Shown piece by piece: positions 35,274 through 44,477 of a stretch of 64,000 bases of DNA. A program made the translations under genes and the position numbers. The notes below the pieces were generated by a model, which saw only the letters and a program-made list of their open reading frames with translations, had not been told where the DNA came from and ran no database searches. This stretch comes from JAAYDI01 sp052034005. Its GTDB lineage: Bacteria > Planctomycetota > Planctomycetia > Pirellulales > Pirellulaceae. The first letter of the stretch is position 1. Every line of letters starts with the position of its first letter. The stretch lies in assembly GCA_052034005.1 (NCBI GenBank), contig JBPOJB010000008.1:59892-123891 (forward strand), read 5' to 3'.

Positions 35274-36170
35274 TCAGCCATCGAGCAAGCGGATGTCGTC
35301 CGGCGGGTCTGCCGGCACGGGGCTCGGGGCGGCTTCGAACACGAACGTGCTCCCGACATGGCAACCGTCGCAGCGCCGGGGGAAGGCGTTCCACACCGCG
35401 ACGGAGGCTGCCATGCCGGTACAATGGGCGAACGTCAGGCGCTGGACTTTCAATCGCCGCAGTTCGCGGATCGTCGTCTCGATGCGTCGCGCCGACGCGT
35501 TGATCAGATGCATCCCGCCCAGCACAGCGAGGATCGTGCGCTCTCCGGTGAGTTCTCGGACATAGCTCAACGTGTTGATGATCCCGGCATGCCCGCAGCC
35601 GAGGACGACGACCGTACCCCGCCGGGTCTCCAACGCCAGCGCTTGATCGTCGGCCAGCGGGTCCGGCTGGGTGCACGCCGGATCCAGGTAGAACGGGCCC
35701 CCGGCGTCCTCGATGTTCGCGACGCGTGGAATCGGGCCGGTCAACATGGCCCCGGGGGCGATCTCCAGCGGACGTTCCACCGGGTGGAGGCGCGCGGGGG
35801 AGGCAGCGATCGCGTCCCGCGCGGCGGCCGACATGCCGATCTCGCGCGCCGACCCGTTCTTCATCTGAACATATTTCGGCGCCGACGCCTGAGGGTGCAG
35901 GAAGAGGTCCACCGGCCGATCGCGCTGGAGCGCCACCGGCAGCCCGCCGATGTGGTCGTAATGCCCGTGGCTGACCACGATCATGTCCGCGTCGGTCAGC
36001 GGGATGCCCAGCTCGCGCGCGTTGTGCGCGAGCACGTGTCCCTGCCCCGCGTCGAAGAGGATGCGCAGGCCGTGGTACTCGATCCAGAACGCCAGCCCAT
36101 GCTCGGCCAACAGGCCGGGACGGAACACGGAGTTCTCAACCAGCGTCGTAATGCGGACCGGGTGAGTCAT
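35274..36170 (-). CDS. metallo-beta-lactamase-fold hydrolase (COG1237-like)
   Basis: 298-residue MBL-fold protein. The metal motif is SHGHYDHIGG with His68, His70, Asp72 and His73; VVLGCGHAGIINTLSYV is the signature of the COG1237 group, which includes archaeal RFA-P synthase-like proteins. GGMHL and FAHCTG supply the later metal ligands. It has no signal peptide. It overlaps the NifU-like gene by four bases (ATGA), so the two are made together. Methanopterin-type synthesis is possible only if partner genes exist elsewhere; the reaction is open. Confidence 0.88.
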   Translation of the reverse strand: MTHPVRITTLVENSVFRPGLLAEHGLAFWIEYHGLRILFDAGQGHVLAHNARELGIPLTDADMIVVSHGHYDHIGGLPVALQRDRPVDLFLHPQASAPKYVQMKNGSAREIGMSAAARDAIAASPARLHPVERPLEIAPGAMLTGPIPRVANIEDAGGPFYLDPACTQPDPLADDQALALETRRGTVVVLGCGHAGIINTLSYVRELTGERTILAVLGGMHLINASARRIETTIRELRRLKVQRLTFAHCTGMAASVAVWNAFPRRCDGCHVGSTFVFEAAPSPVPADPPDDIRLLDG

Positions 36171-36679
36171 GGCGCTGTATCCGACTCGCGTGACAGTGAG
36201 GTTCCCGAACGGCCGACGGATGGCTGGCGGCGGCTAGCGGCGGCGGTCGTCGGCTGATCGGTTTCCGCCGTTGGCGCACTCTGAGCCGCCTCACGATGCA
36301 CATAGTCCTCGACGGCCGCCTGAATCGTGTTGGCAGCCAGCAGCGCGCAATGCTCGGAGTCCGGCGGCAGTCCGCCCAGCGCGGCCAGGATGTCCGTCTG
36401 CCGGATCTGCGCGACCGCCGATAAGGGCGCGCCGGTCGCCAACTCCGTCGCCATACTGCCGGCGGCACGCGACGACTCACACCCGGTCGTCGTGAATCCG
36501 ACGCGGACCACGCGCGTGGTGTTGACCTGGATCCAGAACTCCATCGTGTCGCCGCACGGGCCGGTGATGCGGGCGTGCCCATCGTACTCGGGCAGCGGTC
36601 CGAAATTGCGCGGGTGCCGGCCGTGCTCCACAACTAACGCGGAAACCTGGCCGGAAATGGGCAGGAAGTCGTCGGGCAT
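36167..36679 (-). CDS. NifU/IscU-like iron-sulfur scaffold protein
   Basis: 170-residue protein with the U-type scaffold fold. The three cluster-binding cysteines are in place: Cys42 in TGPCGDTMEFWI, Cys67 in TTTGCESSRAAGS and Cys111 in SEHCALLAANT. EHGRHPRNFG is the usual N-terminal helix. The last 45 residues are a disordered Ser/Thr/Arg tail. It lacks the C-terminal Nfu domain of true NifU. It is coupled to the metallo-beta-lactamase-fold gene and lies downstream of the FeS/ATPase block. It may take part in cluster assembly for those proteins. Confidence 0.88.
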   Translation of the reverse strand: MPDDFLPISGQVSALVVEHGRHPRNFGPLPEYDGHARITGPCGDTMEFWIQVNTTRVVRVGFTTTGCESSRAAGSMATELATGAPLSAVAQIRQTDILAALGGLPPDSEHCALLAANTIQAAVEDYVHREAAQSAPTAETDQPTTAAASRRQPSVGRSGTSLSRESDTAP

Positions 36680-36785
36680 ATCTACCTCAGTCCTCTTCGT
36701 GGTGAACCGCCTGCACGCCGCGGCGGTGCTGTCGTACGATCGTGTCGCACTTGTTGTAGCGGAAAAACGTCGTGCATCCTCGTGT

Positions 36786-37316
36786 CTATGTAATCTCGGT
36801 GGGCCTCTCGGACGAGCCGGTCGACGCGGTGCGTGGTCCGGGCATGGCGTAGCCGAAGATCATCAGCAGCATACCGGCGGCCCCCACGACCGCGAAGAGG
36901 GCCTCTCCCGCGTGGAACATCCCCTGGCTGTCAATGATCGCCTTTTCAGCCGGCGCCAGGTTCCGGTCGGGGCCGCGCCGCAGATCCTGCCAGAGCGTCC
37001 AGACCTGGACCGGCGGCATCTTGGTCACATCTATCAAGCGCGGTTTGAGCGTTTCGAGCAGCAGCAGTCCGAGGACGGCGCCTGTGAGGATGAAGCTGCC
37101 CAACAGGATACGGGACTGCCGTTTACCCCAGAACCGTCTCCCGCGCCGGACCGATGACCTCTTGGCCTGCGCCACCGGCTCCAATCGGGCCAGATCGCGC
37201 AGGGTGGGCACGGTCAACTCCGTCCCGCACGGACACAAGATGGTCTGACCGGCCTGGGCGGTATCCACGGCCATCCGCTGGCCGCACGGGCAAACGAGCC
37301 AGTAGCGGGTCTTCAT
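36786..37316 (-). CDS. zinc-ribbon membrane protein
   Basis: 176-residue protein with an N-terminal zinc ribbon (CPCG at 9-12 and CPCG at 28-31), a basic linker and two membrane helices (about 70-88 and 139-157). I do not recognise a family beyond this layout, which is common in Planctomycetes. Its ATG overlaps the cyclophilin gene stop (ATGA), so it belongs to the same transcript as the P-type ATPase and the SPFH genes. A small adaptor role at the membrane is an inference. Confidence 0.78.
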   Translation of the reverse strand: MKTRYWLVCPCGQRMAVDTAQAGQTILCPCGTELTVPTLRDLARLEPVAQAKRSSVRRGRRFWGKRQSRILLGSFILTGAVLGLLLLETLKPRLIDVTKMPPVQVWTLWQDLRRGPDRNLAPAEKAIIDSQGMFHAGEALFAVVGAAGMLLMIFGYAMPGPRTASTGSSERPTEIT

Positions 37317-38533
37317 GATGGTTCAGCACGCCTCTGGTCCACCACCGGCATGCGGAACCGCATGGCGGGCGGCCGATAGGGGTGGTCGCGTTTGCGGAGC
37401 ACCCGGGCGGTAATAATCTTGTCAGCCGGGATTTCGACGATATTCGAGTGGGGGTTGATCTGCCGCGTGAAGGAGTCCGGCGGCTTGCGCCGCTGGAGCC
37501 GCGCCAGGACCTCCATCCCGCGCACGACGCGGCCGAACACGGTGTGCTGGCCATCCAGGTGCCGCGCCGGGACGAAGGTCAGGTAGAAACGGGACCCGAC
37601 CAGATCGTTGTCGGCATGGACCATCGCCAGGCTCCCCCGGAAATGTTGGCGGGCATTCTCCACGCGATTCTCGCCCGGGAACATATAGCCCGGTCCACCC
37701 GTACCGTCCTCGTTCGGGCAGCCGGCTTCCGCCAGCACCTGGGCGACAACGCGGTAGAACGACAGGCCGTCGTAAAAGCCCTGTTCCACCAGGAAAATGA
37801 AATTCGCTACCGTCCGGGGCGCTTCGTTCTCGAATAGCTCCAGTTCGATTTCCCCTTGGGTGGTCGCGAGCAGCACGCGCGGCAGGTCGTCGGCGACCGA
37901 TTCCGCCGCCCGGATCTGCTGCTCCCGCTCCCACGCCTGACGGTAGTAATCGATGTCTTTCAGGTGCTGCTGATCCGCCCCGACCAGCTGGCGCGCTTCC
38001 TTGGCGGGACGCCAGAGCTTCTCCGCCAGATCGAACTCGCCGAGCGCGAACGCAGCCGACGCGGCCAGCGTGCTCAGCTGGGTGAAGGACACGCCGCCGT
38101 CCAACAGCGTCTGAGCCACCCGGAGCCCTTCCTCGTACTCTTCGTGCGACACCAGCATGAACACGCTGCCCGTCAGGAACTCCGCCAGGTCGAGATTGTC
38201 CCCGGGCGCTTTGGCGTAGGCAACCATGGCGGATTGAAACACGTCGTCCTGCAGCGCCGTGCCCTCGGCGACCAACGCGTCGTAGCGAGGCCGGAGCGCC
38301 TCGCGCCGCGCGGGCGACACCGTTTGGTAGCGCAGGTCCAGCCGCGCCAGCTCGCCCACGATCGCCCGCCAATGGCCGTACACCTGATCGAACCGGAGCC
38401 GCTCCCGGCTGAGGCTCGACTGGTCGGCCGCTGAGCCGGAGCCCGGCTGCCGCTCGGCCCGCTCACATCCGCCGGGCGCGCAGAGCAGCGCCAGCAGGAG
38501 CAGCGATCCCGGGCAGCGCAGCACGCGTGTCAT
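37313..38533 (-). CDS. cyclophilin-domain lipoprotein
   Basis: 406-residue envelope protein. A signal ends in a cysteine suited to lipid attachment (LLALLCAPGGC). A helical region of about 200 residues has TPR-like character (AASAAFALGEFDLAEKLWRP). A cyclophilin domain follows (TTQGEIELELFENEAPRTV, LSFYRVV, GSRFYLTFV, HLDGQHTVFGRV). The key Arg is kept in FYRVV, but the usual FMIQGGD loop is VLAEAGC, so Phe60 and Gln63 equivalents are missing and proline isomerase activity is doubtful. ATGA overlaps join it to the ATPase and the zinc-ribbon genes. Confidence 0.87.
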   Translation of the reverse strand: MTRVLRCPGSLLLLALLCAPGGCERAERQPGSGSAADQSSLSRERLRFDQVYGHWRAIVGELARLDLRYQTVSPARREALRPRYDALVAEGTALQDDVFQSAMVAYAKAPGDNLDLAEFLTGSVFMLVSHEEYEEGLRVAQTLLDGGVSFTQLSTLAASAAFALGEFDLAEKLWRPAKEARQLVGADQQHLKDIDYYRQAWEREQQIRAAESVADDLPRVLLATTQGEIELELFENEAPRTVANFIFLVEQGFYDGLSFYRVVAQVLAEAGCPNEDGTGGPGYMFPGENRVENARQHFRGSLAMVHADNDLVGSRFYLTFVPARHLDGQHTVFGRVVRGMEVLARLQRRKPPDSFTRQINPHSNIVEIPADKIITARVLRKRDHPYRPPAMRFRMPVVDQRRAEPS

Positions 38534-40494
38534 GGCCCGGCCCCCTTTCGCCCAGCGGGCGAACCCGCGTAGCCCAGCAGGCGCGCGCTGTTGAGCAACA
38601 CGAGCGCGGCGCCCACATTGTGCAGCACCGCGCCGAGCAACGGCGCCACGATCCCCACCGACGCCAACCAGACGAACAGGAGAGAGGTGCCCGCACCGAG
38701 CAGCACATTCTGGTGGATGGTCGTGCGAGTCCGCCGCGCCAGACGGACGGCGGTCGGGATCCGACCCAGGTCGTCGGCCATGATCGCCACATCCGCGCTG
38801 CGCAGCGCGACATCCGATGCGGCAGCGCCCAATGCCATCCCCACGTCGCTCCGCGCCAACGCCAGCGCGTCGTTCACGCCATCGCCCACCACCATGACCA
38901 CGTGGCCCGCCGCGCGCTCCGCATGCACCAGCTCGAGCTTCTCCTCCGGCAACACCTCCGCCACGATCCGATCGACCGCCAATTCCCGGCCGATCTGCTC
39001 GGCCACGCCGCGGCGATCGCCGGTCAGCAACACGCTGCGCGTGATGCCCAGCTCACGCAACTGCCCGATCGCGGCCTTGGCCTCCGGACGCACGCGGTCG
39101 GCCAGCAGGAAACAGCCCAAGGCGACCGACCCATCGACGCCGGCCGCGCCGTCGATCCGGCCCAGGTAGACAACCGGCCCGTTGTGGGCCGGTCCCTCCG
39201 GCACCGGAATCCCTTGCGCGACCAGCCAGCTGCGGCGGCCGAGCAGCCACCGCCGGGTGTCGGACGCCGCGACGATCCCCTCGCCGGCCGTCTCTTCCAC
39301 CTGCCAGGCGTGGCCATCCTGCTCGTGCGCCGGCCCACCCGCCGCCTGCACAATCGCGCGCGACGCCGGGTGCCGCGAGGCCTGGGCGCAGACCAGCGCG
39401 TGGCGCAGCACCTCGGACGCCGTGTGGCCGTTGAACGTCTCGATGGCCGCGACCTCCAGACGCCCGAAGGTCACCGTCCCGGTCTTGTCCAGCACCACCG
39501 TGTCGGCATCCGAGAGCGACTCCAGGAACCGGGTGTTCTTGATCAGGATGCCCAAGCGCGACGCCGCGGCCAGGGCCGCCACCATGGCCGTCGGCCCGGA
39601 CAGCACGAGCGCCCCGGGGCAACCCACGACCAGCACCGCCACGGCCCGCGACATGTCGCGGGTCACGAACAGCACCACGCCGGCCACGGTCAGGATCAAG
39701 GGCAGGTAGTAGCCGGCGTACTGCTCGATCAACTTGAGCACCGGCGTCTTCGACTGCTCGGCACCCCGCAACAACTCGACGACCCGGCCGAGTGTCGTGT
39801 GCGACCCGGTGCGCGTGACGCGGATCCGCAGCACGCCCGAGAGGTTCAGGGAGCCGGCGTAGGCCACCGCGCCCGGTCCGACATCGACCGGCACGGATTC
39901 GCCCGTGATCGACGACTGGTCCACCGACGAGTGGCCCTGCACGATTTCGCCGTCCGCTGCGATCAGCTCGCCGGGGCGCAGCAGCAGCAGGTCGCCGGCG
40001 CGCAGGGTCTGCGGATCGACCTCCTGCTCGCCGTCCGGCGTGAGCAGCGTTGCCCGGCGGGCGTGCAGCGTGCTCAAACCCTCGATCGCCGCCTGGGCGC
40101 CCAGGACGCTGCGCTCTTCCAGGAAGTGCCCCAAGCTCATGATCACCGGGATCAAAGTCGCCGTCACGAAACTGCCGGTGGCCATGGCGGCCAGCGTGGC
40201 CAGTGCGACCAGCTGGTCGCCGAACGAGTTCGGGTCCATGACCAGGACGCCCCGCACGGCGGCCACGAAGATCGGGGCGGCCACGATGCAGGCGGCCAGC
40301 GCCACGACCAGATCCGCCACTTCGCTCAGCTCGGGAGGCCCGAATCGCTGCTGCGCGATCCCGACGGCCAGCAGCCCGCCGGCCAGCATCGCGGAGCCCA
40401 ACTGGATGCTGATCTTGCCCCGTTCCCATACGGTCAGCGGGACGTCCAGCGAACGCCCAAGATGGGCCGAGGCAGGATGCGAAAAATGACCCAC
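38530..40494 (-). CDS. P-type (P1B-like) metal-transporting ATPase with CPG motif
   Basis: 654-residue pump. Motifs: SSITGESVPV, the membrane motif CPGALVLSG (near residue 291), phosphorylation site DKTGTVT (near 332), ASRHPASRAIV, and GDGVNDALALARS. Membrane helices fit a P1B ATPase of the Cu/Zn/Cd export class, but the usual CPC is CPG and no N-terminal metal-binding domain is present. The start is GTG at 40494, which has AGGAG 7 bases upstream; the longer frame overlaps the SPFH gene without family sequence. The transported ion is unclear. It is placed between an SPFH gene and a cyclophilin gene. Confidence 0.88.
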   Translation of the reverse strand: MGHFSHPASAHLGRSLDVPLTVWERGKISIQLGSAMLAGGLLAVGIAQQRFGPPELSEVADLVVALAACIVAAPIFVAAVRGVLVMDPNSFGDQLVALATLAAMATGSFVTATLIPVIMSLGHFLEERSVLGAQAAIEGLSTLHARRATLLTPDGEQEVDPQTLRAGDLLLLRPGELIAADGEIVQGHSSVDQSSITGESVPVDVGPGAVAYAGSLNLSGVLRIRVTRTGSHTTLGRVVELLRGAEQSKTPVLKLIEQYAGYYLPLILTVAGVVLFVTRDMSRAVAVLVVGCPGALVLSGPTAMVAALAAASRLGILIKNTRFLESLSDADTVVLDKTGTVTFGRLEVAAIETFNGHTASEVLRHALVCAQASRHPASRAIVQAAGGPAHEQDGHAWQVEETAGEGIVAASDTRRWLLGRRSWLVAQGIPVPEGPAHNGPVVYLGRIDGAAGVDGSVALGCFLLADRVRPEAKAAIGQLRELGITRSVLLTGDRRGVAEQIGRELAVDRIVAEVLPEEKLELVHAERAAGHVVMVVGDGVNDALALARSDVGMALGAAASDVALRSADVAIMADDLGRIPTAVRLARRTRTTIHQNVLLGAGTSLLFVWLASVGIVAPLLGAVLHNVGAALVLLNSARLLGYAGSPAGRKGAGP

Positions 40495-40504
40495 AATCAG
40501 GCTC

Positions 40505-41497
40505 CTACTCGTCCAGGATGACTCGGTCGTCGGGCGACACGAGGTCCACCTTGCCCACGCTGGCCAGCACCTGCTCGAGCGTCTCGAGATAGATGCGGTT
40601 GCGCACCAGGTCCGGGTTCTTCCGGTATTCACTGTAGAGTTGTTCGAAAACAGACAGCTCCTCCGCGGCGCGGGCCTGGAGCGTATTGCGATACGCCGCG
40701 GCCGCCTGGATGAGGCTGTTGCTCTCCGCCCGCGCCTTGGGCTCCTCCCGCGCGGCGAACCCCTCCGCCTCCCGCTTCTTGGTCTCCACGTCGATCTGCG
40801 CGCTCTGCACATCTCGGAACGCCGCGATGACATGCCGCGGCGGCTGCAACTGCTTGACCTCCAGCGCCGAGATGGTCATGCCGCAATCGAGCCGGTCCAG
40901 CCGCTGCTGGGCGCGGCTCCGCACGGCCGCCGCCAGCCCCTCCGACGCCTCGCCTCCGGAGGGCGTGGTCCGCTGCAGCCGCAGCACATCGTCGACCGCC
41001 CAGCCGGAAACCACCTGCGTCAGGGAGGCCAGGACAAGGTCGCGCAAGATGGCCGGCGGATCGGCCGTCTGCAACCGGAACGCCACCGGATCGCTGATGC
41101 GGTACTTCACCACGAGCTGCGCCTGCACGATGTTCTGGTCGCCCGTCAGGCAGTAGCCTTCCAGCAACGGATCGATGCGGTCGGCGGTCGGCGCGCCCTC
41201 GGTATCCTTCCACACGTCCTGAATGGTGACCTCCCCCTCCTGCTTGGCCGGCACCTGCATCACCTGGTCGATCGGGTAGGGCAGCGCCAGGAGCAGCCCC
41301 GGTTCGTGGACCTGAGCGGCCGGCGTGCGGCCCTGCAGTCGGCCGAACCGCAGCAGCAACCCGACCTGGTCCGGCGCGACTTCCTGGATCCCGGAGAACC
41401 AGAAGAGCACGAACAACAGGAGCATGATCCAGCGGAACAGGCGGAGCCCGGCCCGCAAGCCCTCGAAGACAATCGGCGGATTCCGTGGCGGGTTCAT
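40505..41497 (-). CDS. SPFH/HflK-like membrane protein
   Basis: 330-residue band-7 protein. One N-terminal membrane helix (about 21-40, WIMLLLFVLFWFSGI) is followed by an SPFH domain (VAPDQVGLLLRFGRL, VVKYRISDPVAFRLQ) and a charged helical region (DVETKKREAEGFAAREEPKA). This is the HflK layout. The family forms large membrane rings that modulate FtsH proteolysis or organise lipids. The ATG at 41497 is preferred to a GTG at 41500 that also overlaps the previous stop. It is the third of three SPFH genes in a row. Confidence 0.88.
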   Translation of the reverse strand: MNPPRNPPIVFEGLRAGLRLFRWIMLLLFVLFWFSGIQEVAPDQVGLLLRFGRLQGRTPAAQVHEPGLLLALPYPIDQVMQVPAKQEGEVTIQDVWKDTEGAPTADRIDPLLEGYCLTGDQNIVQAQLVVKYRISDPVAFRLQTADPPAILRDLVLASLTQVVSGWAVDDVLRLQRTTPSGGEASEGLAAAVRSRAQQRLDRLDCGMTISALEVKQLQPPRHVIAAFRDVQSAQIDVETKKREAEGFAAREEPKARAESNSLIQAAAAYRNTLQARAAEELSVFEQLYSEYRKNPDLVRNRIYLETLEQVLASVGKVDLVSPDDRVILDE

Positions 41498-42522
41498 CAC
41501 GGGTTGTCCTCCATCGCCGGCTGCTGCGGCGGCAGGTCCGAGGTGGTCGGCGCCAAGCGCGGTGGCGGGCGCAGCGCGTTGGGCGCGGTCGGCGGCGTCG
41601 ACAGGACATCGAAGAACCCCTGATCGGTGCGCAGGATCACGGTGGCTTTGGCGCCGAGCGTCTTGCGGATCGCCTGGAGCGAGCGCCAGAAGCGGTAGAA
41701 CTCCGGGTCCAGCCGGTGCGCCTGGGCGTAGATCTCGGCGGCCTCCTTCTCCGACTGGCCGATGATCTTGCCCGACTCTTCACGCCCCTGGCGGCGGATC
41801 TCCTCGCACCTGACCATGACGTCATCTCGGATCTGCTGCGCCTCGCGCTCGCCTTCCGCGCGGAGCTTGCCCGCCTCGGCGCGCCGCTCCGCCCGCATCT
41901 GCTGCAGCACCGTCGTGACGTTCTCCTCCGGGTACGCGATCCGCTTGATGCCCACCTGCTCCACGACGATGCCGAACTTGGCCCGGGCGGCCGGCGCCAC
42001 ATCCTCCAGGATCGACTCCTCGATCTGCTCGGTCTGGATGGCCCCGGGGGTCGTCGACACCAGGGCCGAGAGGTCGTAGCGGCCCAGGTGGAAGTTCTTG
42101 CTCGCCGCCACCATGCCGTCGAGCTTCTGTTCGGCCGCCTCCGGCGTGCCCAGCGACTGCAGGAACAGCTGCGGGTCCTCCACGCGCCAAATGGCGTACG
42201 TCAACATAATGACGTTCTTCTGATCGCGCGTGAGCGTGGCCGTGTAAGGCGAATTGTACAGCCGCCGCCGGATGTCGATCGTGTGCACACGCTCGATCGG
42301 CCAGGGCCACTTCCAGGCCAGGCCGGCCTGGTGCAGCGCCCGCACCGGATCGCCGAAACGCGTCACCACCGCCTTGGTCCCCTCGGAGACCTGGAAGTAC
42401 ATGCTGTACGCGACAATCAACGAAACCACCGCGGCCGCCAGAGCCACGCGGATCAGGATGACGCCGATCGATGCCGTGCGGTCCGCCGCATCCGCCGACC
42501 CGTGATGGTGGTGATGGATCAT
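41497..42522 (-). CDS. SPFH/HflC-like membrane protein
   Basis: 341-residue band-7 protein. It has one helix (about 20-42, GVILIRVALAAAVVSLIVAY), an SPFH domain (VSEGTKAVVTRFGDPV, YAIWRVEDPQLFLQSLG) and the HflC-type C-terminal helix region (EGEREAQQIRDDVMVRCEEI, YRFWRSLQAIRK). Residues 3-7 are five histidines, encoded by mixed CAT and CAC codons, which could bind a metal. The ATG overlaps the stop of the large SPFH gene. It would pair with one or both HflK-like neighbours. No ftsH is in the window. Confidence 0.9.
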   Translation of the reverse strand: MIHHHHHGSADAADRTASIGVILIRVALAAAVVSLIVAYSMYFQVSEGTKAVVTRFGDPVRALHQAGLAWKWPWPIERVHTIDIRRRLYNSPYTATLTRDQKNVIMLTYAIWRVEDPQLFLQSLGTPEAAEQKLDGMVAASKNFHLGRYDLSALVSTTPGAIQTEQIEESILEDVAPAARAKFGIVVEQVGIKRIAYPEENVTTVLQQMRAERRAEAGKLRAEGEREAQQIRDDVMVRCEEIRRQGREESGKIIGQSEKEAAEIYAQAHRLDPEFYRFWRSLQAIRKTLGAKATVILRTDQGFFDVLSTPPTAPNALRPPPRLAPTTSDLPPQQPAMEDNP

Positions 42523-44477
42523 TTCTGCTTACCTTCTTTTCCCAAAGCGTCCGGGCTGGTGAAACCGGCATCGCGGGTCAGCGGCACGGGGTCTTCCTGC
42601 CCGGCCGCCGCCCGGCCGCGGTGGTCCAGCAGGATCCCGCCGGAACCTTCGGCGACCGCCGCGTCGATCAGCACAAATCGTTTCTCTTCCAGAATCTCCT
42701 CCAACGCCTCGAACCACAGCCGCAGTTGGAACGGCTCGGGCGCGACCGCGTAGGCCTGCCCCATCGCCAGGAACTCGGATGACTCGCGCAGAGCCTCACC
42801 GGTCCGCCGGGCCGCGTCCACACGCGCCCGGGCCACGGCGCTGGCACTCTCCTGCTGCACGTTGGCCGTCTGCACCACCGCCTGGCCTTCAGCCTCCACC
42901 CGGACCCGCTCCGCATCGATCCGGGCGCTGATCACATCCAGGAAATCGGCCGCGACCTCCACGGGCGGGTGCAGCCCGATCAAGGCCACGTCCACCACTT
43001 CGATGCCCAGCCGATTCGACTCCGCGTAGTCCCGCAACGCCTCCTTGAGCCGGCCCGCGAACTGCTCCCGGTTGGTGGTCAGCACCTCGCGCAAAGTGAT
43101 GCTGCGCGTGTGCTCCGTGAGCGTCCGGTAGGCGAACGCCTCCAACGCCTCGTCCGGGTTCTGGCACTGATACACATAGTCCAGGAACCGCGGCGGGTCC
43201 TCGTGAACCTTGTAGTAGACCACGCAGCCGATGGCGACCAACTCCGAACCGTTGCCCAGCACCAGCGCGAACTCCTCCTCCGCGTGTCTCTTGCTCCAGA
43301 GGAAATCGCGCTGGCGCTCTTCGCCGGTGACGAACCCGATCGGCTTGAGCGAGACCCGCTTGACCGGATAGGTCAACACGCGCCCGAACGGCCACGGCAG
43401 CTTCCAGTGCAGCCCGGGTGGCAGCGCGGCTGCCTGGATCCGCCCGCAACTCTCCCGCACACCCAACTCGTCAAGCTGCACGACCGCCAGGCTGCTGAGG
43501 GCCCAGAGCAGCAACGCGACCAGCAGCGCGGTCGGCAGGACCGAGCGGCGCACGAACCGGAGTGCCCAAGACGACCGGAAACTCACGCCCCATCGCGCTT
43601 CCAGCCCGTCGAACAGGCTGCGCACCGGATTGCCGTGCGTGAACAGAGCCTCGCGCACCACCACCCGCCAGCCGGGCACGGGGCCGGCCGGACCGGTCGG
43701 CGTGCGCAGCCACAGGAGCGTGACGCGCCCCAACTGCTCCACGCCGACGACCAGCAACCAGCCTAGCAGCACGCGGCCCGCCCAGAGCGGCGCATCGGGC
43801 CAGAGCCAGCCGAAGAACAGCGCAGCCGCCGCCGTCAGGCTGGCCCACTGCGCCTCGCGGAACACCAGCGCCAAGCCCGGACCGTCCGGCAATTCGTCCT
43901 GCGAGACCGCCTGGAACGCGCGCGCGAACATGAGCCAGACACAGGACGCGGCCAGGCAGACCAGCGCCAGCGCCGTGGCCGCGCCGGCCGGCGGCGCCTC
44001 GGCCGCCGCAGCCCGCGTCGAGTACCACAGCCCGCGCGCGCACAGCAGCGTGATCAGCACGGTCGGGATCAGCGCCAGGAACAGATAATGCAGCTTCCGG
44101 ACGTGCTCGGCGTCCCAGTGCTCGGCCGCCAGGTCCTCTTCCTCCGGCTCCTCCAGCTCGGATCCCCAACCACTGCTGCGCGGGCCCGCGGAGCGGTCGG
44201 CCGCGTCATCCGCTCTCGGGCCGTCGGCCCGCGCGAACCGCTCACGCAGGCGACCGGCGTGCAGACACACCCCGACCGTCAGCGCAACCATGGCCAGGTC
44301 CCAGGCCAGTGCCCGCAACACGAACAGGTCCTGGGCCGTCCCGTAAGCCGCCGTCACCAGCATCCCCGCCGCCACCAGGATCCCGGACGTCACGAGCAGA
44401 CCGCGATGACGATGCGGCAGCGGCTCGCGCGAGGATGCCGACGGCTCAACAGGCTGCGGTCGATCAGGATGAGGCAT
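42519..44477 (-). CDS. large SPFH/HflK-like protein with N-terminal membrane region
   Basis: 652-residue protein. The first 300 residues have several membrane helices (for example GLLVTSGILVAAGMLVTAAY, LFLALIPTVLITLLCARGLW), which ordinary HflK lacks. A further helix (PTALLVALLLWALSSLAVV) precedes a standard HflK-type SPFH domain (LGVRESCGRI, VVYYKVHEDPPRFLDYVY, IEVVDVALIGLHPPVEVA). The helical C-terminal region follows (QQESASAVARARVDAARR). The ATG at 44477 has GGAAG upstream and overlaps the previous gene by 14 bp. It is first of the SPFH trio, and its extra membrane part may bind a client. Confidence 0.87.
   Translation of the reverse strand: MPHPDRPQPVEPSASSREPLPHRHRGLLVTSGILVAAGMLVTAAYGTAQDLFVLRALAWDLAMVALTVGVCLHAGRLRERFARADGPRADDAADRSAGPRSSGWGSELEEPEEEDLAAEHWDAEHVRKLHYLFLALIPTVLITLLCARGLWYSTRAAAAEAPPAGAATALALVCLAASCVWLMFARAFQAVSQDELPDGPGLALVFREAQWASLTAAAALFFGWLWPDAPLWAGRVLLGWLLVVGVEQLGRVTLLWLRTPTGPAGPVPGWRVVVREALFTHGNPVRSLFDGLEARWGVSFRSSWALRFVRRSVLPTALLVALLLWALSSLAVVQLDELGVRESCGRIQAAALPPGLHWKLPWPFGRVLTYPVKRVSLKPIGFVTGEERQRDFLWSKRHAEEEFALVLGNGSELVAIGCVVYYKVHEDPPRFLDYVYQCQNPDEALEAFAYRTLTEHTRSITLREVLTTNREQFAGRLKEALRDYAESNRLGIEVVDVALIGLHPPVEVAADFLDVISARIDAERVRVEAEGQAVVQTANVQQESASAVARARVDAARRTGEALRESSEFLAMGQAYAVAPEPFQLRLWFEALEEILEEKRFVLIDAAVAEGSGGILLDHRGRAAAGQEDPVPLTRDAGFTSPDALGKEGKQK

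Noticed and set aside
42490..42522. Five-histidine run at the start of the HflC-like protein as vector or tag contamination
   Set aside because: The histidine codons are mixed CAT/CAC, the frame continues naturally, the start overlaps the upstream stop and no cloning sequence surrounds it.
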